A stretch of 64,000 nucleotides of DNA from assembly GCA_017405805.1 (NCBI GenBank), contig JAFQZU010000005.1:62001-126000 (forward strand). The letters are read 5' to 3'. This document shows positions 17,307 to 26,492 of the stretch, piece after piece. Position 1 is the first letter of the stretch; every line of letters starts with the position of its first letter. The translations under genes were made by a program, and so were the position numbers. This DNA is from Lachnospiraceae bacterium. GTDB taxonomy: Bacteria; Bacillota; Clostridia; Lachnospirales; Lachnospiraceae. The notes beneath the pieces were generated by a model that was not told where the DNA came from, made no database searches, and saw only the letters and a program-made list of their open reading frames with translations.

Positions 17307-18395
17307 ATGGCTAGAGTATATAATTTTTCGGCCGGACCGGCCATGCTGCCGGAGGAAGTACTGAGAGAAGCAGCTGCTGAAATGCTGGATTACCATGGGA
17401 GCGGCATGTCTGTAATGGAGATGAGCCACCGCGGCAAGATCTTTGACAGGATCATAAAAGAGGCGGAAGCGGATCTCAGAGAGCTGATGAACATTCCCGA
17501 CAATTATAAAGTCCTGTTCATGCAGGGCGGCGCGCATCTTCAGTTCTCCGCCGTCCCCATGAATCTGATGAAAAACGGAAAAGCGGCTTACATCCTCACG
17601 GGACAGTGGGCCAAGAAGGCGCAGGCGGAAGCTGCCCGCTACGGCGACGCCGTCGTGGTCGCCTCCTCCGCGGACAAGACCTTCAGCTATATTCCGGACT
17701 GCTCCGACCTCGACATCCCCGAGGATGCGGACTATGTCTACATCTGCGAGAACAACACCATTTACGGCACCAAGTTCTGGGAGCTGCCCAACACAAAAGG
17801 CCATATCCTGGTCTCCGATATCTCCTCCTGCTTCCTCAGTGAGCCCGTAGACGTCACCAAGTACGGTGTCCTTTACGGCGGCGTGCAGAAGAATATCGGC
17901 CCCGCCGGCATCGTGATCGCCATCATCCGCGAGGATCTGATCACCGACGACGTGATGGAGAAGACCCCCACCATGCTCAAGTGGAAGACCCACGCCGACA
18001 ACGATTCCCTGTACAACACACCGCCCACATATACCATTTATATCTGCGGCAAGGTGTTCAAATGGCTCAAGAAGCAGGGCGGTCTCGAGGCCATGAAGGA
18101 GCGCAATGAGAAGAAAGCCAAGCTCCTTTACGATTATCTGGATTCCAGCAAGCTGTTCCGCGGCACGGTCGAGAAGAAGGACCGTTCGATCATGAACGTT
18201 CCCTTCGTGATCGGCGACAAGGATCTGGAGGCACAGTTTGTCAAAGAAGCGGAAGCAGAGGGCCTTGTAAGCCTCAAGGGACACCGTTCGGTAGGCGGCA
18301 TGCGTGCGAGCATCTACAACGCAATGCCCTATGAAGGCGTTGCGGCACTCGTGGATTTCATGAAGAGATTTGAGGCGGCGCATCCCGCGCAGTAA
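17307..18395 (+). CDS. serC: Phosphoserine aminotransferase
   Basis: PLP enzyme that converts 3-phosphohydroxypyruvate to phosphoserine in serine synthesis. Seen: NFSAGPAMLPEEVL at residues 5-18, the phosphate-binding region MQGGAHLQFSAVPMNL near 72, and the PLP lysine in VLYGGVQKNIGPAG near 187. GHRSVGGMRASIYNAM near 331 is the conserved C-terminal block. Length 362 aa is typical. serA begins 15 bases downstream. Confidence 0.96.
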   Translation: MARVYNFSAGPAMLPEEVLREAAAEMLDYHGSGMSVMEMSHRGKIFDRIIKEAEADLRELMNIPDNYKVLFMQGGAHLQFSAVPMNLMKNGKAAYILTGQWAKKAQAEAARYGDAVVVASSADKTFSYIPDCSDLDIPEDADYVYICENNTIYGTKFWELPNTKGHILVSDISSCFLSEPVDVTKYGVLYGGVQKNIGPAGIVIAIIREDLITDDVMEKTPTMLKWKTHADNDSLYNTPPTYTIYICGKVFKWLKKQGGLEAMKERNEKKAKLLYDYLDSSKLFRGTVEKKDRSIMNVPFVIGDKDLEAQFVKEAEAEGLVSLKGHRSVGGMRASIYNAMPYEGVAALVDFMKRFEAAHPAQ

Positions 18396-18410
18396 CAGAC
18401 AGGAGGCCCC

Positions 18411-19574
18411 ATGTTTAAGTTCAATTGCATCAACAATATCTCGCCGATCGGCCTTAAGAATTTTAACGGTCTTTACGAGCAGACGGACGCAGCCGATGAG
18501 GCGGACGGTCTTCTTGTCCGCAGCGCTTCCCTGCATGAAATGGAGTTTTCCGATCACCTGCTGTGCATTGCGCGTGCAGGCGCCGGCGTCAACAATATCC
18601 CCCTCGACAAGTGCGCGAAGAAGGGCATCGTCGTCTTCAATACCCCCGGTGCCAACGCCAACGGCGTGAAGGAGCTGGTCTTCGCAGGCATGCTCCTCGC
18701 TTCCCGTGAGATCACGGAGGGCGTGGACTGGGTCCGCGAGAACAAGGGCAACGAGAATATCGCCAAGGTGGCCGAGAAGGAAAAGAAGCGCTTTGCGGGC
18801 AGAGAGCTGGCAGGCAAGAAGCTGGGCATCATCGGCCTTGGCGCCATCGGCGTCCGGGTCGCCAACGCCGCTGTCAACATGGATATGGAAGTGTACGGCT
18901 ACGATCCCTACGTCTCCGTCGACGCGGCATGGCATCTGAGCCGCAAGATCAACCATGTTTTTGACGTGAACGATATCTATTCCAAATGCGATATCATCAC
19001 TATTCACGTGCCGCTCCTGGATTCCACCAAGGGCATGATCGGGAAAGAGGCCATCTCCAAGATGAAGCGGGGCGTCATTCTCGTCAACATGGCCAGAGAC
19101 CTTCTCGTGGACGAAGAGGCGGTCGTAAAAGCCATTGAGGACGGCAAGGTCCACCGCTATGTCTCCGATTTTCCCAACGCGACGGTGGCGGGCAAAAAGG
19201 GCTGCATCACGACGCCTCATCTGGGCGCATCCACCGAGGAGTCGGAGATCAACTGCGCCAAAATGGCAGTGGACGAGATGCGCGCCTATCTGGAGAACGG
19301 CAACATCTCCAACAGCGTGAACTATCCCGCCTGCAACATGGGCGTATGCCAGGCCGGCGGCAGGATCGGCATCTTCCACATGAACCAGCCCAACATGATC
19401 ACGCAGTTCACCCAGATCCTGGCGGCGAGCGACGTCAATATCGCCGAGATGTCCAATAAATCCAAGGGGAACGTTGCCTATACACTGATCGATATTGACG
19501 GAAAATCTGAGAAGAAACTGGCCGATGAACTTGGCAGGGTCGACGGCGTCTTCCGGGTGCGCATCATCAAGTAA
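18411..19574 (+). CDS. serA: D-3-phosphoglycerate dehydrogenase with C-terminal ACT domain
   Basis: First enzyme of serine synthesis, NAD-dependent. Seen: an N-terminal substrate-binding half with RAGAGVNNIPLDKC near residue 53-66, the NAD-binding LGIIGLGAIGVRVANAA near 139, the catalytic Arg region LVNMARDLLVDEEAV, Glu/His region ITTPHLGASTEESE near 264, and a short ACT-type domain over the last 70 or so residues (FHMNQPNMITQF onwards) that could bind serine for feedback control. Length 387 aa fits the short, type III form. AGGAGG precedes the ATG. It sits between serC and the DUF1015 gene. Confidence 0.95.
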   Translation: MFKFNCINNISPIGLKNFNGLYEQTDAADEADGLLVRSASLHEMEFSDHLLCIARAGAGVNNIPLDKCAKKGIVVFNTPGANANGVKELVFAGMLLASREITEGVDWVRENKGNENIAKVAEKEKKRFAGRELAGKKLGIIGLGAIGVRVANAAVNMDMEVYGYDPYVSVDAAWHLSRKINHVFDVNDIYSKCDIITIHVPLLDSTKGMIGKEAISKMKRGVILVNMARDLLVDEEAVVKAIEDGKVHRYVSDFPNATVAGKKGCITTPHLGASTEESEINCAKMAVDEMRAYLENGNISNSVNYPACNMGVCQAGGRIGIFHMNQPNMITQFTQILAASDVNIAEMSNKSKGNVAYTLIDIDGKSEKKLADELGRVDGVFRVRIIK

Positions 19575-19589
19575 GCACAGGGGGAAAGA

Positions 19590-20822
19590 ATGGCTCAGAT
19601 CAGACCTTTTGCGGCATACAGGCCGGCGCCTGCCCTCACGGACAGGATCGCCGCGCTTCCGTATGACGTTTACAGCAGAAGTGAAGCGGCGGAAGTCGTA
19701 AAGGACAATCCGCTCTCATTTCTTGCCATTGACAGGGCGGAGACACAGTTTGACCAAAGCGTCGGTACTTTTGACGAATGCGTCTATGAAAAGGCGCGCG
19801 ACATGCTGCGGGAAGCCATCCGCGGCGGACGCTTCATAAAAGAAAACAAGCCCTGCTATTATCTCTACGAGATGACGATGGACGGGAGAAGCCAGACCGG
19901 CGTCGTCGCCTGCGCTTCGATCGACGACTATATCAGCGGCGTGATCAAAAAACACGAGAACACCCGCCTGGACAAGGAGATGGACCGCATCCGGCACGTG
20001 GATGTCACCAATATGCAGACCGGTCCCATTTTCCTGTGCTGCAGAAGCCAGGAACGCCTTGCCGCGCTGATCGCCTCCGTCAAAAAAGAGGCGCCGGACT
20101 GCGACTTTATGTCCGGAGATGTCCGCCAGCGCGTCTGGACGGTGCGCGATGCGGACAGGATCAGTGAGATCACGGACATTTTTGCGGCAGCGGGTAATCT
20201 CTATATCGCGGACGGCCATCACCGCTGCGCCTCCGCCGTCAGGGTTGGACTGCGGCGCAGGGAAGCCAATCCCGGGTTTACGGGCGAGGAGGAATTCAAC
20301 TATTTCCTCTCCGTGATCTTTCCCGAGAACGAGCTTTACATCATGGACTACAACCGTGTCGTCAAGGATCTGCACGGTCTCTCCGAGGAGGCGTTTCTTC
20401 ACGCCCTCGAAAAGGACTTTGCGGTCAGCAGAGAGTCCGCGCCTGTACATCCCGACAGAAAGGGCGTCTTCGGCCTTTATTTAAAGTCCGGCTGGTACAG
20501 GATGCAGCTAAGGGACGGACTTCGTCCCGCCGATCCGGTCGGCTCTCTGGACGTTTCGGTATTGCAGGACCTGGTACTGGGTCCCATCCTCGGTATAGGC
20601 GATCCCAAGGAAGATCCGCGGATCAGTTTTGTCGGAGGGATCAGAGGTCTTGCCGAACTGGAGAAAAAAGTGAAGACCGATTCGGCCGCCGCCTTCTCCA
20701 TGTATCCGACTTCCATGGAAGAGCTCTTTGCCGTGGCGGATGCGGGACTCCTTATGCCCCCCAAATCCACCTGGTTCGAGCCCAAGCTCCTGAGCGGCCT
20801 GTTTCTTCACAGTCTGGATTAA
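19590..20822 (+). CDS. DUF1015 family protein (410 aa), serine-operon associated
   Basis: Uncharacterised cytoplasmic protein family. Seen: the N-terminal signature IRPFAAYRPAP at residues 4-14 with LPYDVYS, and the hallmark IADGHHRCASAVRV near residue 205-218 (the DGHHR motif). PTSMEELFAVADAGLLMPPK near 370 and STWFEPKLLSGLF at the end are family hallmarks. Length is typical. It follows serA by 15 bases, and I recall the same adjacency in other Clostridia, which points to a role connected to serine or phosphoserine, but no activity can be assigned from sequence. Confidence 0.88.
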   Translation: MAQIRPFAAYRPAPALTDRIAALPYDVYSRSEAAEVVKDNPLSFLAIDRAETQFDQSVGTFDECVYEKARDMLREAIRGGRFIKENKPCYYLYEMTMDGRSQTGVVACASIDDYISGVIKKHENTRLDKEMDRIRHVDVTNMQTGPIFLCCRSQERLAALIASVKKEAPDCDFMSGDVRQRVWTVRDADRISEITDIFAAAGNLYIADGHHRCASAVRVGLRRREANPGFTGEEEFNYFLSVIFPENELYIMDYNRVVKDLHGLSEEAFLHALEKDFAVSRESAPVHPDRKGVFGLYLKSGWYRMQLRDGLRPADPVGSLDVSVLQDLVLGPILGIGDPKEDPRISFVGGIRGLAELEKKVKTDSAAAFSMYPTSMEELFAVADAGLLMPPKSTWFEPKLLSGLFLHSLD

Positions 20823-20831
20823 AAATTGCTC

Positions 20832-20860
20832 TTGCCAAAACGCGTCAAAGTCTATATAAT
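20832..20860 (+). promoter_or_regulatory. Strong promoter of tRNA-Thr
   Basis: TTGCCA at 20832-20837 and TATAAT at 20855-20860, exactly 17 bases apart, lie about 39 bases before the mature tRNA 5' end. Confidence 0.75.
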
Positions 20861-20898
20861 ACTAAAGACGCTTAAAGCGCCGCTGCTTAAGCGGCCAT

Positions 20899-20971
20899 GC
20901 TGGAATAGCGCAGTCGGTAGCGCAACTGATTCGTAATCAGTAGGTCGAGGGTTCGAGTCCCTTTTCCAGCT
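20899..20971 (+). tRNA. tRNA-Thr (anticodon CGT)
   Basis: Cloverleaf by eye: acceptor stem GCTGGAA (20899-20905) pairs with TTCCAGC (20964-20970). The anticodon stem ACTGA/TCAGT encloses the loop TTCGTAA, so the anticodon is CGT and reads ACG threonine codons. The T arm contains GGTTCGAGTCC. The 3' CCA is not encoded, so it must be added enzymatically. Confidence 0.95.
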
Positions 20972-20979
20972 TGTGAAAC

Positions 20980-21028
20980 AAAGCGCGGGACCTTTGATTC
21001 CGATAGGGTAAGAGGTCCCGCGCTTTTT
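20980..21028 (+). terminator. Perfect hairpin with T run after tRNA-Thr
   Basis: A perfect arm of about 14 bp (AAAGCGCGGGACCT, 20980-20993) pairs with AGGTCCCGCGCTTT (about 21013-21026) and is followed by further Ts. The argH Shine-Dalgarno site begins only about 23 bases later, so it could also act as an attenuator for argH. Confidence 0.8.
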
Positions 21029-21064
21029 ATAATCAACCAAAAAAGGAAAAAGGAGGGCGTGCAC

Positions 21065-22444
21065 ATGGCACAGCTCTGGGGAGGACGCTTCACCAAGCAG
21101 ACGGATGAAGCAGTAAAGGCTTTTAATGATTCGATCGGATTTGACAAGCGGCTGTACCGGGAGGATATCACCGGCAGTATCGCCCACGCCCGCATGCTGG
21201 GAAAGCAGGGCGTCATCCCGCAGGAAGACGCCGATGCGATCATAAAAGAACTGGGAAAGATCCTGGAGGACGTGGAGAAGGGCGCACTTGTGATCGGTCC
21301 CGGCTACGAGGATATCCACAGCTTCGTCGAAGCTGTCCTGACGGAGCGGATCGGGGACGCCGGCAAGAGGCTCCACACGGGAAGAAGCCGCAACGATCAG
21401 GTGGCGCTGGACATGAAGCTCTATACGCGCCGCAAGACGCAGGAGATCTCGGCAGACCTCAGGGAACTGCTGCAGGTCATTCTCTCCGTCATGGAGAAAA
21501 ACACGCATACCTACATGCCCGGCTTTACTCATCTGCAGAAGGCGCAGCCCACGACGCTCGCGCACTACATCGGCGCGTACTTTGAGATGTTTCTCCGGGA
21601 CTGCTCCCGCATGAAGGACTGCGCAGGCAGGATGAATACATGCCCTCTGGGCTCCGGCGCCCTGGCCGGCACGACCTACCCGCTGGACCGGGAGATGGTC
21701 GCGAAGGAACTTGGTTTTGACGGGCCTACGCGCAACAGCATGGACTCCGTCTCCGACAGGGACTACCTGCTGGAACTGCTGTCGGCGCTCTCCATCACGA
21801 TGATGCACCTGAGCCGCTTCAGCGAGGAGCTGATCCTTTGGAATTCCAACGAATACCGCTTCGTCGAGATGGACGACGCGTATTCGACGGGGAGCAGCAT
21901 CATGCCCCAGAAAAAGAATCCGGACATCTGCGAACTGGTGCGCGGGAAGACCGGCCGTGTATACGGCGACCTGGTATCTCTTCTCACGGTCATGAAGGGT
22001 CTGCCTCTGGCCTACAACAAGGATATGCAGGAGGACAAGGAACCCGCCTTCGATGCGATCGACACGGCGCAGTCCTGCATACGGCTCTTCACTGGCATGC
22101 TCGCGTCGCTCCGCTTCCGCACGGACGTGATGCGTCTGAGCGCTATGCGCGGCTTTACCAACGCGACGGACGCCGCGGACTATCTGGTCGGCAAGGGCGT
22201 TCCCTTCCGCGACGCCCACGGGCTGATCGGAAGACTGGTGCTTTACTGCATCGATAAAGGCTGTGCCATCGACGAGCTCACGCTCGAAGAGCTGCAGCAG
22301 ATCTCTCCCGTCTTTGAGGAGGATGTCTTCGACGCCATCTCCCTCGAGACCTGTGTGGAGAAGCGGCTGACGATCGGAGCGCCGGGGAGCGCGGCCATGG
22401 AAAAGGTCATCGATACCTACAGAGAATTGCTTAATAATATGTAA
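21065..22444 (+). CDS. argH: Argininosuccinate lyase
   Basis: Splits argininosuccinate into arginine and fumarate. Seen: LWGGRFTKQTDEAVKAFNDS at residues 4-23, the family segment HTGRSRNDQVALDM near 105, HLQKAQPTTLAHY near 156 with the catalytic His, and the fumarase/ASL signature GSSIMPQKKNPD near 278. Length 459 aa is standard. AGGAGGG at 21051-21057 supports the ATG at 21065 over GTG 21059. There is almost no room for a promoter between the upstream hairpin and this gene. argG is not nearby. Confidence 0.96.
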   Translation: MAQLWGGRFTKQTDEAVKAFNDSIGFDKRLYREDITGSIAHARMLGKQGVIPQEDADAIIKELGKILEDVEKGALVIGPGYEDIHSFVEAVLTERIGDAGKRLHTGRSRNDQVALDMKLYTRRKTQEISADLRELLQVILSVMEKNTHTYMPGFTHLQKAQPTTLAHYIGAYFEMFLRDCSRMKDCAGRMNTCPLGSGALAGTTYPLDREMVAKELGFDGPTRNSMDSVSDRDYLLELLSALSITMMHLSRFSEELILWNSNEYRFVEMDDAYSTGSSIMPQKKNPDICELVRGKTGRVYGDLVSLLTVMKGLPLAYNKDMQEDKEPAFDAIDTAQSCIRLFTGMLASLRFRTDVMRLSAMRGFTNATDAADYLVGKGVPFRDAHGLIGRLVLYCIDKGCAIDELTLEELQQISPVFEEDVFDAISLETCVEKRLTIGAPGSAAMEKVIDTYRELLNNM

Positions 22445-22452
22445 CGCTAATA

Positions 22453-22481
22453 CTGCTCCGGTCCCCGCGGGACCGCAGCAG
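22453..22481 (+). other. Hairpin between argH and asd
   Basis: CTGCT-C-CGGTCCC pairs with GGGACCG-C-AGCAG over a CGC loop with one C/C mismatch. No T run follows, so it looks like an mRNA stabilising or processing element rather than a terminator. Confidence 0.5.
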
Positions 22482-22515
22482 CTGCAAATGAAAGAAAAAC
22501 AGGCAGGTGAGGGAA

Positions 22516-23601
22516 ATGAGCGAAAAACTGAGAGTTGGAATTCTGGGAGCTACAGGCATGGTCGGCCAGCGTTTTATCACGCTTCTGGCGGATCACCCCT
22601 GGTTTGAGGTGACGACCGTCGCGGCAAGTCCGCGCAGCGCCGGCAAGACCTACGGCGAGTGCGTCGAGGGACGCTGGAAAATGGACGTCCCCGTACCGGA
22701 AAAGGTGAGCAGTCTCGTCGTCCGCAACGTGCAGGACGTGGAGAAAGTGGCGGCGGAAGTGGACTTCTGCTTCAGCGCCGTGGATATGAAGAAGGAGGAG
22801 ATCAAGGCGATCGAGGAGGCCTATGCGCGCACGGAGACCCCTGTTGTCTCCAACAACAGCGCACACAGGTGGACGCCCGACGTACCCATGATCATCCCGG
22901 AGATCAATCCGGAGCACACGGATGTGATCGCGGCACAGAAGAAGAGACTGGGCACCACAAGAGGCTTCATCGCCGTTAAGCCCAACTGCTCCATTCAGTC
23001 CTATACCCCCGCGCTGGCGGCATGGAAGGAGTTCGAGCCCTACGAAGTGATCGTCTCCACCTATCAGGCCATCTCCGGCGCCGGCAAGAACTTCGAGGAC
23101 TGGCCGGGAATGGTAGGCAATATCATTCCTTTCATTAACGGAGAAGAGGAGAAGAGCGAGAAAGAGCCGCTCAGGATCTTCGGACACGTAAAAGACGGCA
23201 GGATCGCCATCGGAGACGACATCATGATCACGAGCCAGTGTATCCGCGTCCCCGTTCTTTACGGGCACACCGCCACCGTCTTTGTCAAGTTCCGCAAGGA
23301 TCCCACAAAGGAGCAGCTTGTGGATGCGCTGAACGCCTTCAGCGGCGTGCCGCAGGAGCTTGGTCTTCCCAGCGCTCCCTCCCAGTTCATCCGCTACATG
23401 GATGAGGACGACCGTCCGCAGGTAGCGCTGGATGTAAACTACGAGCGCGGCATGGGCGTCTCCATCGGAAGACTGCGCAAAGACAGCGTCTATGACTGGA
23501 AATTCGTGGGCCTGTCGCACAACACCATCCGCGGTGCCGCGGGCGGCGCCGTACTCTGCGCGGAGCTTCTGAAAGCCAAGGGCTTCATCGAAAAGAAATG
23601 A
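22516..23601 (+). CDS. asd: Aspartate-semialdehyde dehydrogenase (archaeal/fungal-type)
   Basis: NADPH-dependent reduction of aspartyl phosphate to the semialdehyde, the branch point for lysine, methionine and threonine. Seen: GILGATGMVGQRF near residues 8-20, the catalytic cysteine in VKPNCSIQSYTPAL near 157, and SQCIRVPVLYGHTATVFVKF near 239 with the catalytic His. The PNCSIQ context and length of about 361 aa match the archaeal/fungal-like branch also found in Clostridia. ATG 22516 has a better placed Shine-Dalgarno site (GGTGAGGG) than GTG 22507. Confidence 0.95.
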   Translation: MSEKLRVGILGATGMVGQRFITLLADHPWFEVTTVAASPRSAGKTYGECVEGRWKMDVPVPEKVSSLVVRNVQDVEKVAAEVDFCFSAVDMKKEEIKAIEEAYARTETPVVSNNSAHRWTPDVPMIIPEINPEHTDVIAAQKKRLGTTRGFIAVKPNCSIQSYTPALAAWKEFEPYEVIVSTYQAISGAGKNFEDWPGMVGNIIPFINGEEEKSEKEPLRIFGHVKDGRIAIGDDIMITSQCIRVPVLYGHTATVFVKFRKDPTKEQLVDALNAFSGVPQELGLPSAPSQFIRYMDEDDRPQVALDVNYERGMGVSIGRLRKDSVYDWKFVGLSHNTIRGAAGGAVLCAELLKAKGFIEKK

Positions 23602-23625
23602 CCTCACTGCCATTGAAGGAAGGGC

Positions 23626-25668
23626 ATGGGAAAAAGAGTATTTATAGCTGAAAAACCGAGCGTTGCCAGGGAATTCGCAAATGCCCTGGACCTTACATTC
23701 CGCTCCCGTGACGGTTTCATGGAGGCGGAGGATACCATTGTGACCTGGTGCGTTGGGCATCTGGTCACAATGTGCTATCCGGATGTTTATGACGAGAAGT
23801 ACAGGAAATGGTCGCTGTCCACCATACCGTTTCTGCCGCAGACGTTCCGCTACGAAGTCATCGACGGCGTCCGCAAGCAGTTCAATATCGTGAGCCGCAT
23901 CCTCAATGACCCCCAGGTGGATCTGATCTATATCTGCACGGATTCGGGAAGAGAAGGGGAGTATATATACCGGCTCGTGGCGCAGGAAGCGGGCGTAAAG
24001 GACAAGGAGCAGCGGCGCGTCTGGATCGATTCCCAGACCAAGGAGGAGATCCTCCGCGGGATCCGGGAAGCAAAGGACGATTCCGCCTACGATAACCTCG
24101 GCGCCGCCGCCTATCTGCGTGCCAAGGAGGATTATCTGATGGGCATCAATTTCTCCCGCGCGCTTACGCTCAAATACGGCCGGGGCATCAGCCGGATCCT
24201 GGGCACGCGCCACAGTGTGATCGCGGTGGGACGCGTGATGACCTGCGTATTGGGCATGGTGGTAAAAAGAGAGCGGGAGATCCGCCATTTCGTCAAAACG
24301 CCTTTCTTCCGCATCATCGGATCCTTCAGCGAGCCCGACGGGGAAGAGACGCTGCAGGCGGAATGGTACGCCGCGGAAGGGAGCGCATGGTACGCCTCGC
24401 CTTCGCTCTATAAGGAGAACGGATTTTTAAAGCGGGAGGACGCGGAAGCCTTTCTGCAGTCGCTGCAGGAGAGCGCGGCAGAAGGAGAATGCAGCGTCTT
24501 ATCAGTAAGCCGGAAGAAAGAGAAGAAGAATCCGCCTCTTTTATACAATCTGGCAGAGCTGCAGAACGACTGCGCAAAGTTTTTGAAGATCAGCCCGGAC
24601 CAGGCCCTGAATGCCGCGCAGACCCTTTACGAGCGAAAGCTGACCACCTATCCAAGGACCGACGCCCGTGTTCTCTCGAGCGCTGTGGCCAAGGAGATCG
24701 GCACCAACCTCAAGGGACTTTCCACTCTCCGGGAATACCGTCCCTATCTGGAGGAGATCCTCCGGAGCGGCTCCTACAAGACCATCGGCTCCACCCGCTA
24801 TACCAACGACAAGGCGATCACGGACCACTATGCCATCATACCGACGGGACAGGGGCTCCGGGCGCTGGAAGGACTCGGGGACATCGAGCGGAAGGTCTAC
24901 GAGATGATCTGCAGAAGATTTCTGTCCATCTTTTATCCCCCTGCGGTCTATGACAGGACCGCCATGGAGATTCTGCTCGGAAAGGAGCATTTCAGGGCCT
25001 CCTTAAAGAGCTGTGCCGAGGAGGGCTATCTTGTACCTGCGCGGCTCTCCTTCCTCAAAAAAAGAGAGGACGAGCGCGATAAGGAAACGCCCATTCCGGC
25101 TTTCGTGTGCAGTCTCAAAAAGGAAGACGCGCTCCGTGTGCGGGCGCTGCAGATCAAGGAAGGGGAGACGATGCCGCCCCGCCGCTATAATTCCGGCAGT
25201 CTCATCCTGACCATGGAAAACGCCGGGCAGTTCATCGAGGAGGAGGAACTGCGTGAGCAGATCCGCGGGAGCGGGATCGGCACCAGCGCCACCAGGGCCG
25301 AGATCCTGAAAAAGCTCATAAGCAACAGCTACCTGGCGCTGCAGAAAAAGACCCAGATCATCACGCCGACACGGCTCGGAGAGATGATCTATGATACGGT
25401 GGACGCCTCCCTGCGGCCGCTTCTGGATCCCAAGCTCACCGCCAGCTGGGAGATGGGACTTACGCGGGTGTCCGAGGGCACCGTGACCGAGGCGGAGTAT
25501 ATGGAAAAGCTCGACAGTTTTGTCGCCAGAAGAACCAATTATATAAAGGAGACCGACTTCAGCAGGCCGCTGGAGCAGATGTACCGGTCCCTGGAACCCT
25601 ATTACGCCGGCTCCGGGCAGAGCGGCAGACCGCCGCAGCACGGGAGAAGGGCGGGAAAGAGAGGCTGA
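23626..25668 (+). CDS. topB: Type IA DNA topoisomerase (topoisomerase III-like)
   Basis: Relaxes or decatenates single-stranded DNA regions through a transient 5'-phosphotyrosyl link. Seen: TOPRIM start VFIAEKPSVAREFANAL at residues 5-21, the acidic TOPRIM block ICTDSGREGEYIYRLV near 104-119, the active-site tyrosine in KLTTYPRTDARVLS near 339-352, GIGTSATRAEILKKL near 548, and PTRLGEMIYDTV. Length 680 aa fits TopB without a C-terminal zinc-finger tail. Oddity: the usual DxD of TOPRIM reads D-S-G, losing the second aspartate. asd lies 24 bases upstream and punA 2 bases downstream. Confidence 0.92.
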   Translation: MGKRVFIAEKPSVAREFANALDLTFRSRDGFMEAEDTIVTWCVGHLVTMCYPDVYDEKYRKWSLSTIPFLPQTFRYEVIDGVRKQFNIVSRILNDPQVDLIYICTDSGREGEYIYRLVAQEAGVKDKEQRRVWIDSQTKEEILRGIREAKDDSAYDNLGAAAYLRAKEDYLMGINFSRALTLKYGRGISRILGTRHSVIAVGRVMTCVLGMVVKREREIRHFVKTPFFRIIGSFSEPDGEETLQAEWYAAEGSAWYASPSLYKENGFLKREDAEAFLQSLQESAAEGECSVLSVSRKKEKKNPPLLYNLAELQNDCAKFLKISPDQALNAAQTLYERKLTTYPRTDARVLSSAVAKEIGTNLKGLSTLREYRPYLEEILRSGSYKTIGSTRYTNDKAITDHYAIIPTGQGLRALEGLGDIERKVYEMICRRFLSIFYPPAVYDRTAMEILLGKEHFRASLKSCAEEGYLVPARLSFLKKREDERDKETPIPAFVCSLKKEDALRVRALQIKEGETMPPRRYNSGSLILTMENAGQFIEEEELREQIRGSGIGTSATRAEILKKLISNSYLALQKKTQIITPTRLGEMIYDTVDASLRPLLDPKLTASWEMGLTRVSEGTVTEAEYMEKLDSFVARRTNYIKETDFSRPLEQMYRSLEPYYAGSGQSGRPPQHGRRAGKRG

Positions 25669-25670
25669 AT

Positions 25671-26492
25671 ATGACGCAAGATATCAAGATCTGTGTGGAT
25701 ATCATCCGCCGCATGACGGACATTACCCCCAAAGCGGCTATTGTCCTGGGCACCGGGCTGGGCGCCTACGGTGAAACGATCGACGTGCGCTGCACTGTGC
25801 CCTATTCCGTTCTGCCCGGGTTTCCGCTGTCGACGGTACACGGCCACGTGGGGCAGTTCCTGATCGGATATCTGAAGGGGCTTCCGGTCGTCTGCATGCA
25901 GGGCCGCGTGCACCTCTATGAGGGCTATACCGCCCAGGACGCCGTCAAACCCATCCGCGTCATGCAGGGACTGGGCGCGGAGTACCTGATCCTGACCAAC
26001 TCGGCGGGCGGCATCAACAATATCTATGAGCCCGGCGATCTCGTTCTGATCTCGGACCATATATCCATGTTTATTCCGAATCCGCTCGTCGGTCCCAACG
26101 ACGCGGAGGAAGGCGTCCGTTTTCCGGATATGACCTCCTGCTACGATGCGGAACTTGCCGAAGTGATGCATAAAGTCGCGGAGAAGGAGAATATCACGCT
26201 CCGGAAGGGAATATACGCACAGCTCCAGGGGCCTGCCTATGAGACGCCCGCCGAGATCCGTCTTCTCAAGGCGGTGGGCGTGGACCTCGTCGGCATGAGC
26301 ACCGTGGTGGAGGTCATCGCCGCCAGACACGCGGGGATGCGCATCGCCGGGCTGTCCCTGGTCTCCAATATGGCGGCCGGCTTCAGCGGAAAACCGCTCT
26401 CTGACGATGAAGTGCGTGAGGCAGGGAAAAACGCGCTGCCCACGTTCACCAAGCTCCTGGATGGCTTTATCGACGGAATCAAGGAATTATGA
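25671..26492 (+). CDS. punA: Purine-nucleoside phosphorylase (trimeric, PunA type)
   Basis: Phosphorolysis of guanosine- and inosine-type nucleosides in purine salvage. Seen: VLGTGLGAYGE near residues 24-34, the catalytic His in STVHGHVGQF near 55, GRVHLYEGY near 77 with the phosphate site, NSAGGINN near 106, QGPAYETPAEI near 183-193 with the catalytic Glu, and GMSTVVEVIAARHAG near 205. Length 273 aa is typical of low-molecular-mass PNP. It abuts topB and overlaps the next gene by 4 bases. Confidence 0.95.
   Translation: MTQDIKICVDIIRRMTDITPKAAIVLGTGLGAYGETIDVRCTVPYSVLPGFPLSTVHGHVGQFLIGYLKGLPVVCMQGRVHLYEGYTAQDAVKPIRVMQGLGAEYLILTNSAGGINNIYEPGDLVLISDHISMFIPNPLVGPNDAEEGVRFPDMTSCYDAELAEVMHKVAEKENITLRKGIYAQLQGPAYETPAEIRLLKAVGVDLVGMSTVVEVIAARHAGMRIAGLSLVSNMAAGFSGKPLSDDEVREAGKNALPTFTKLLDGFIDGIKEL

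Noticed and set aside
22453..22481. Hairpin after argH as a terminator
   Set aside because: No T run follows and asd begins soon after in the same direction; kept only as an RNA structure.
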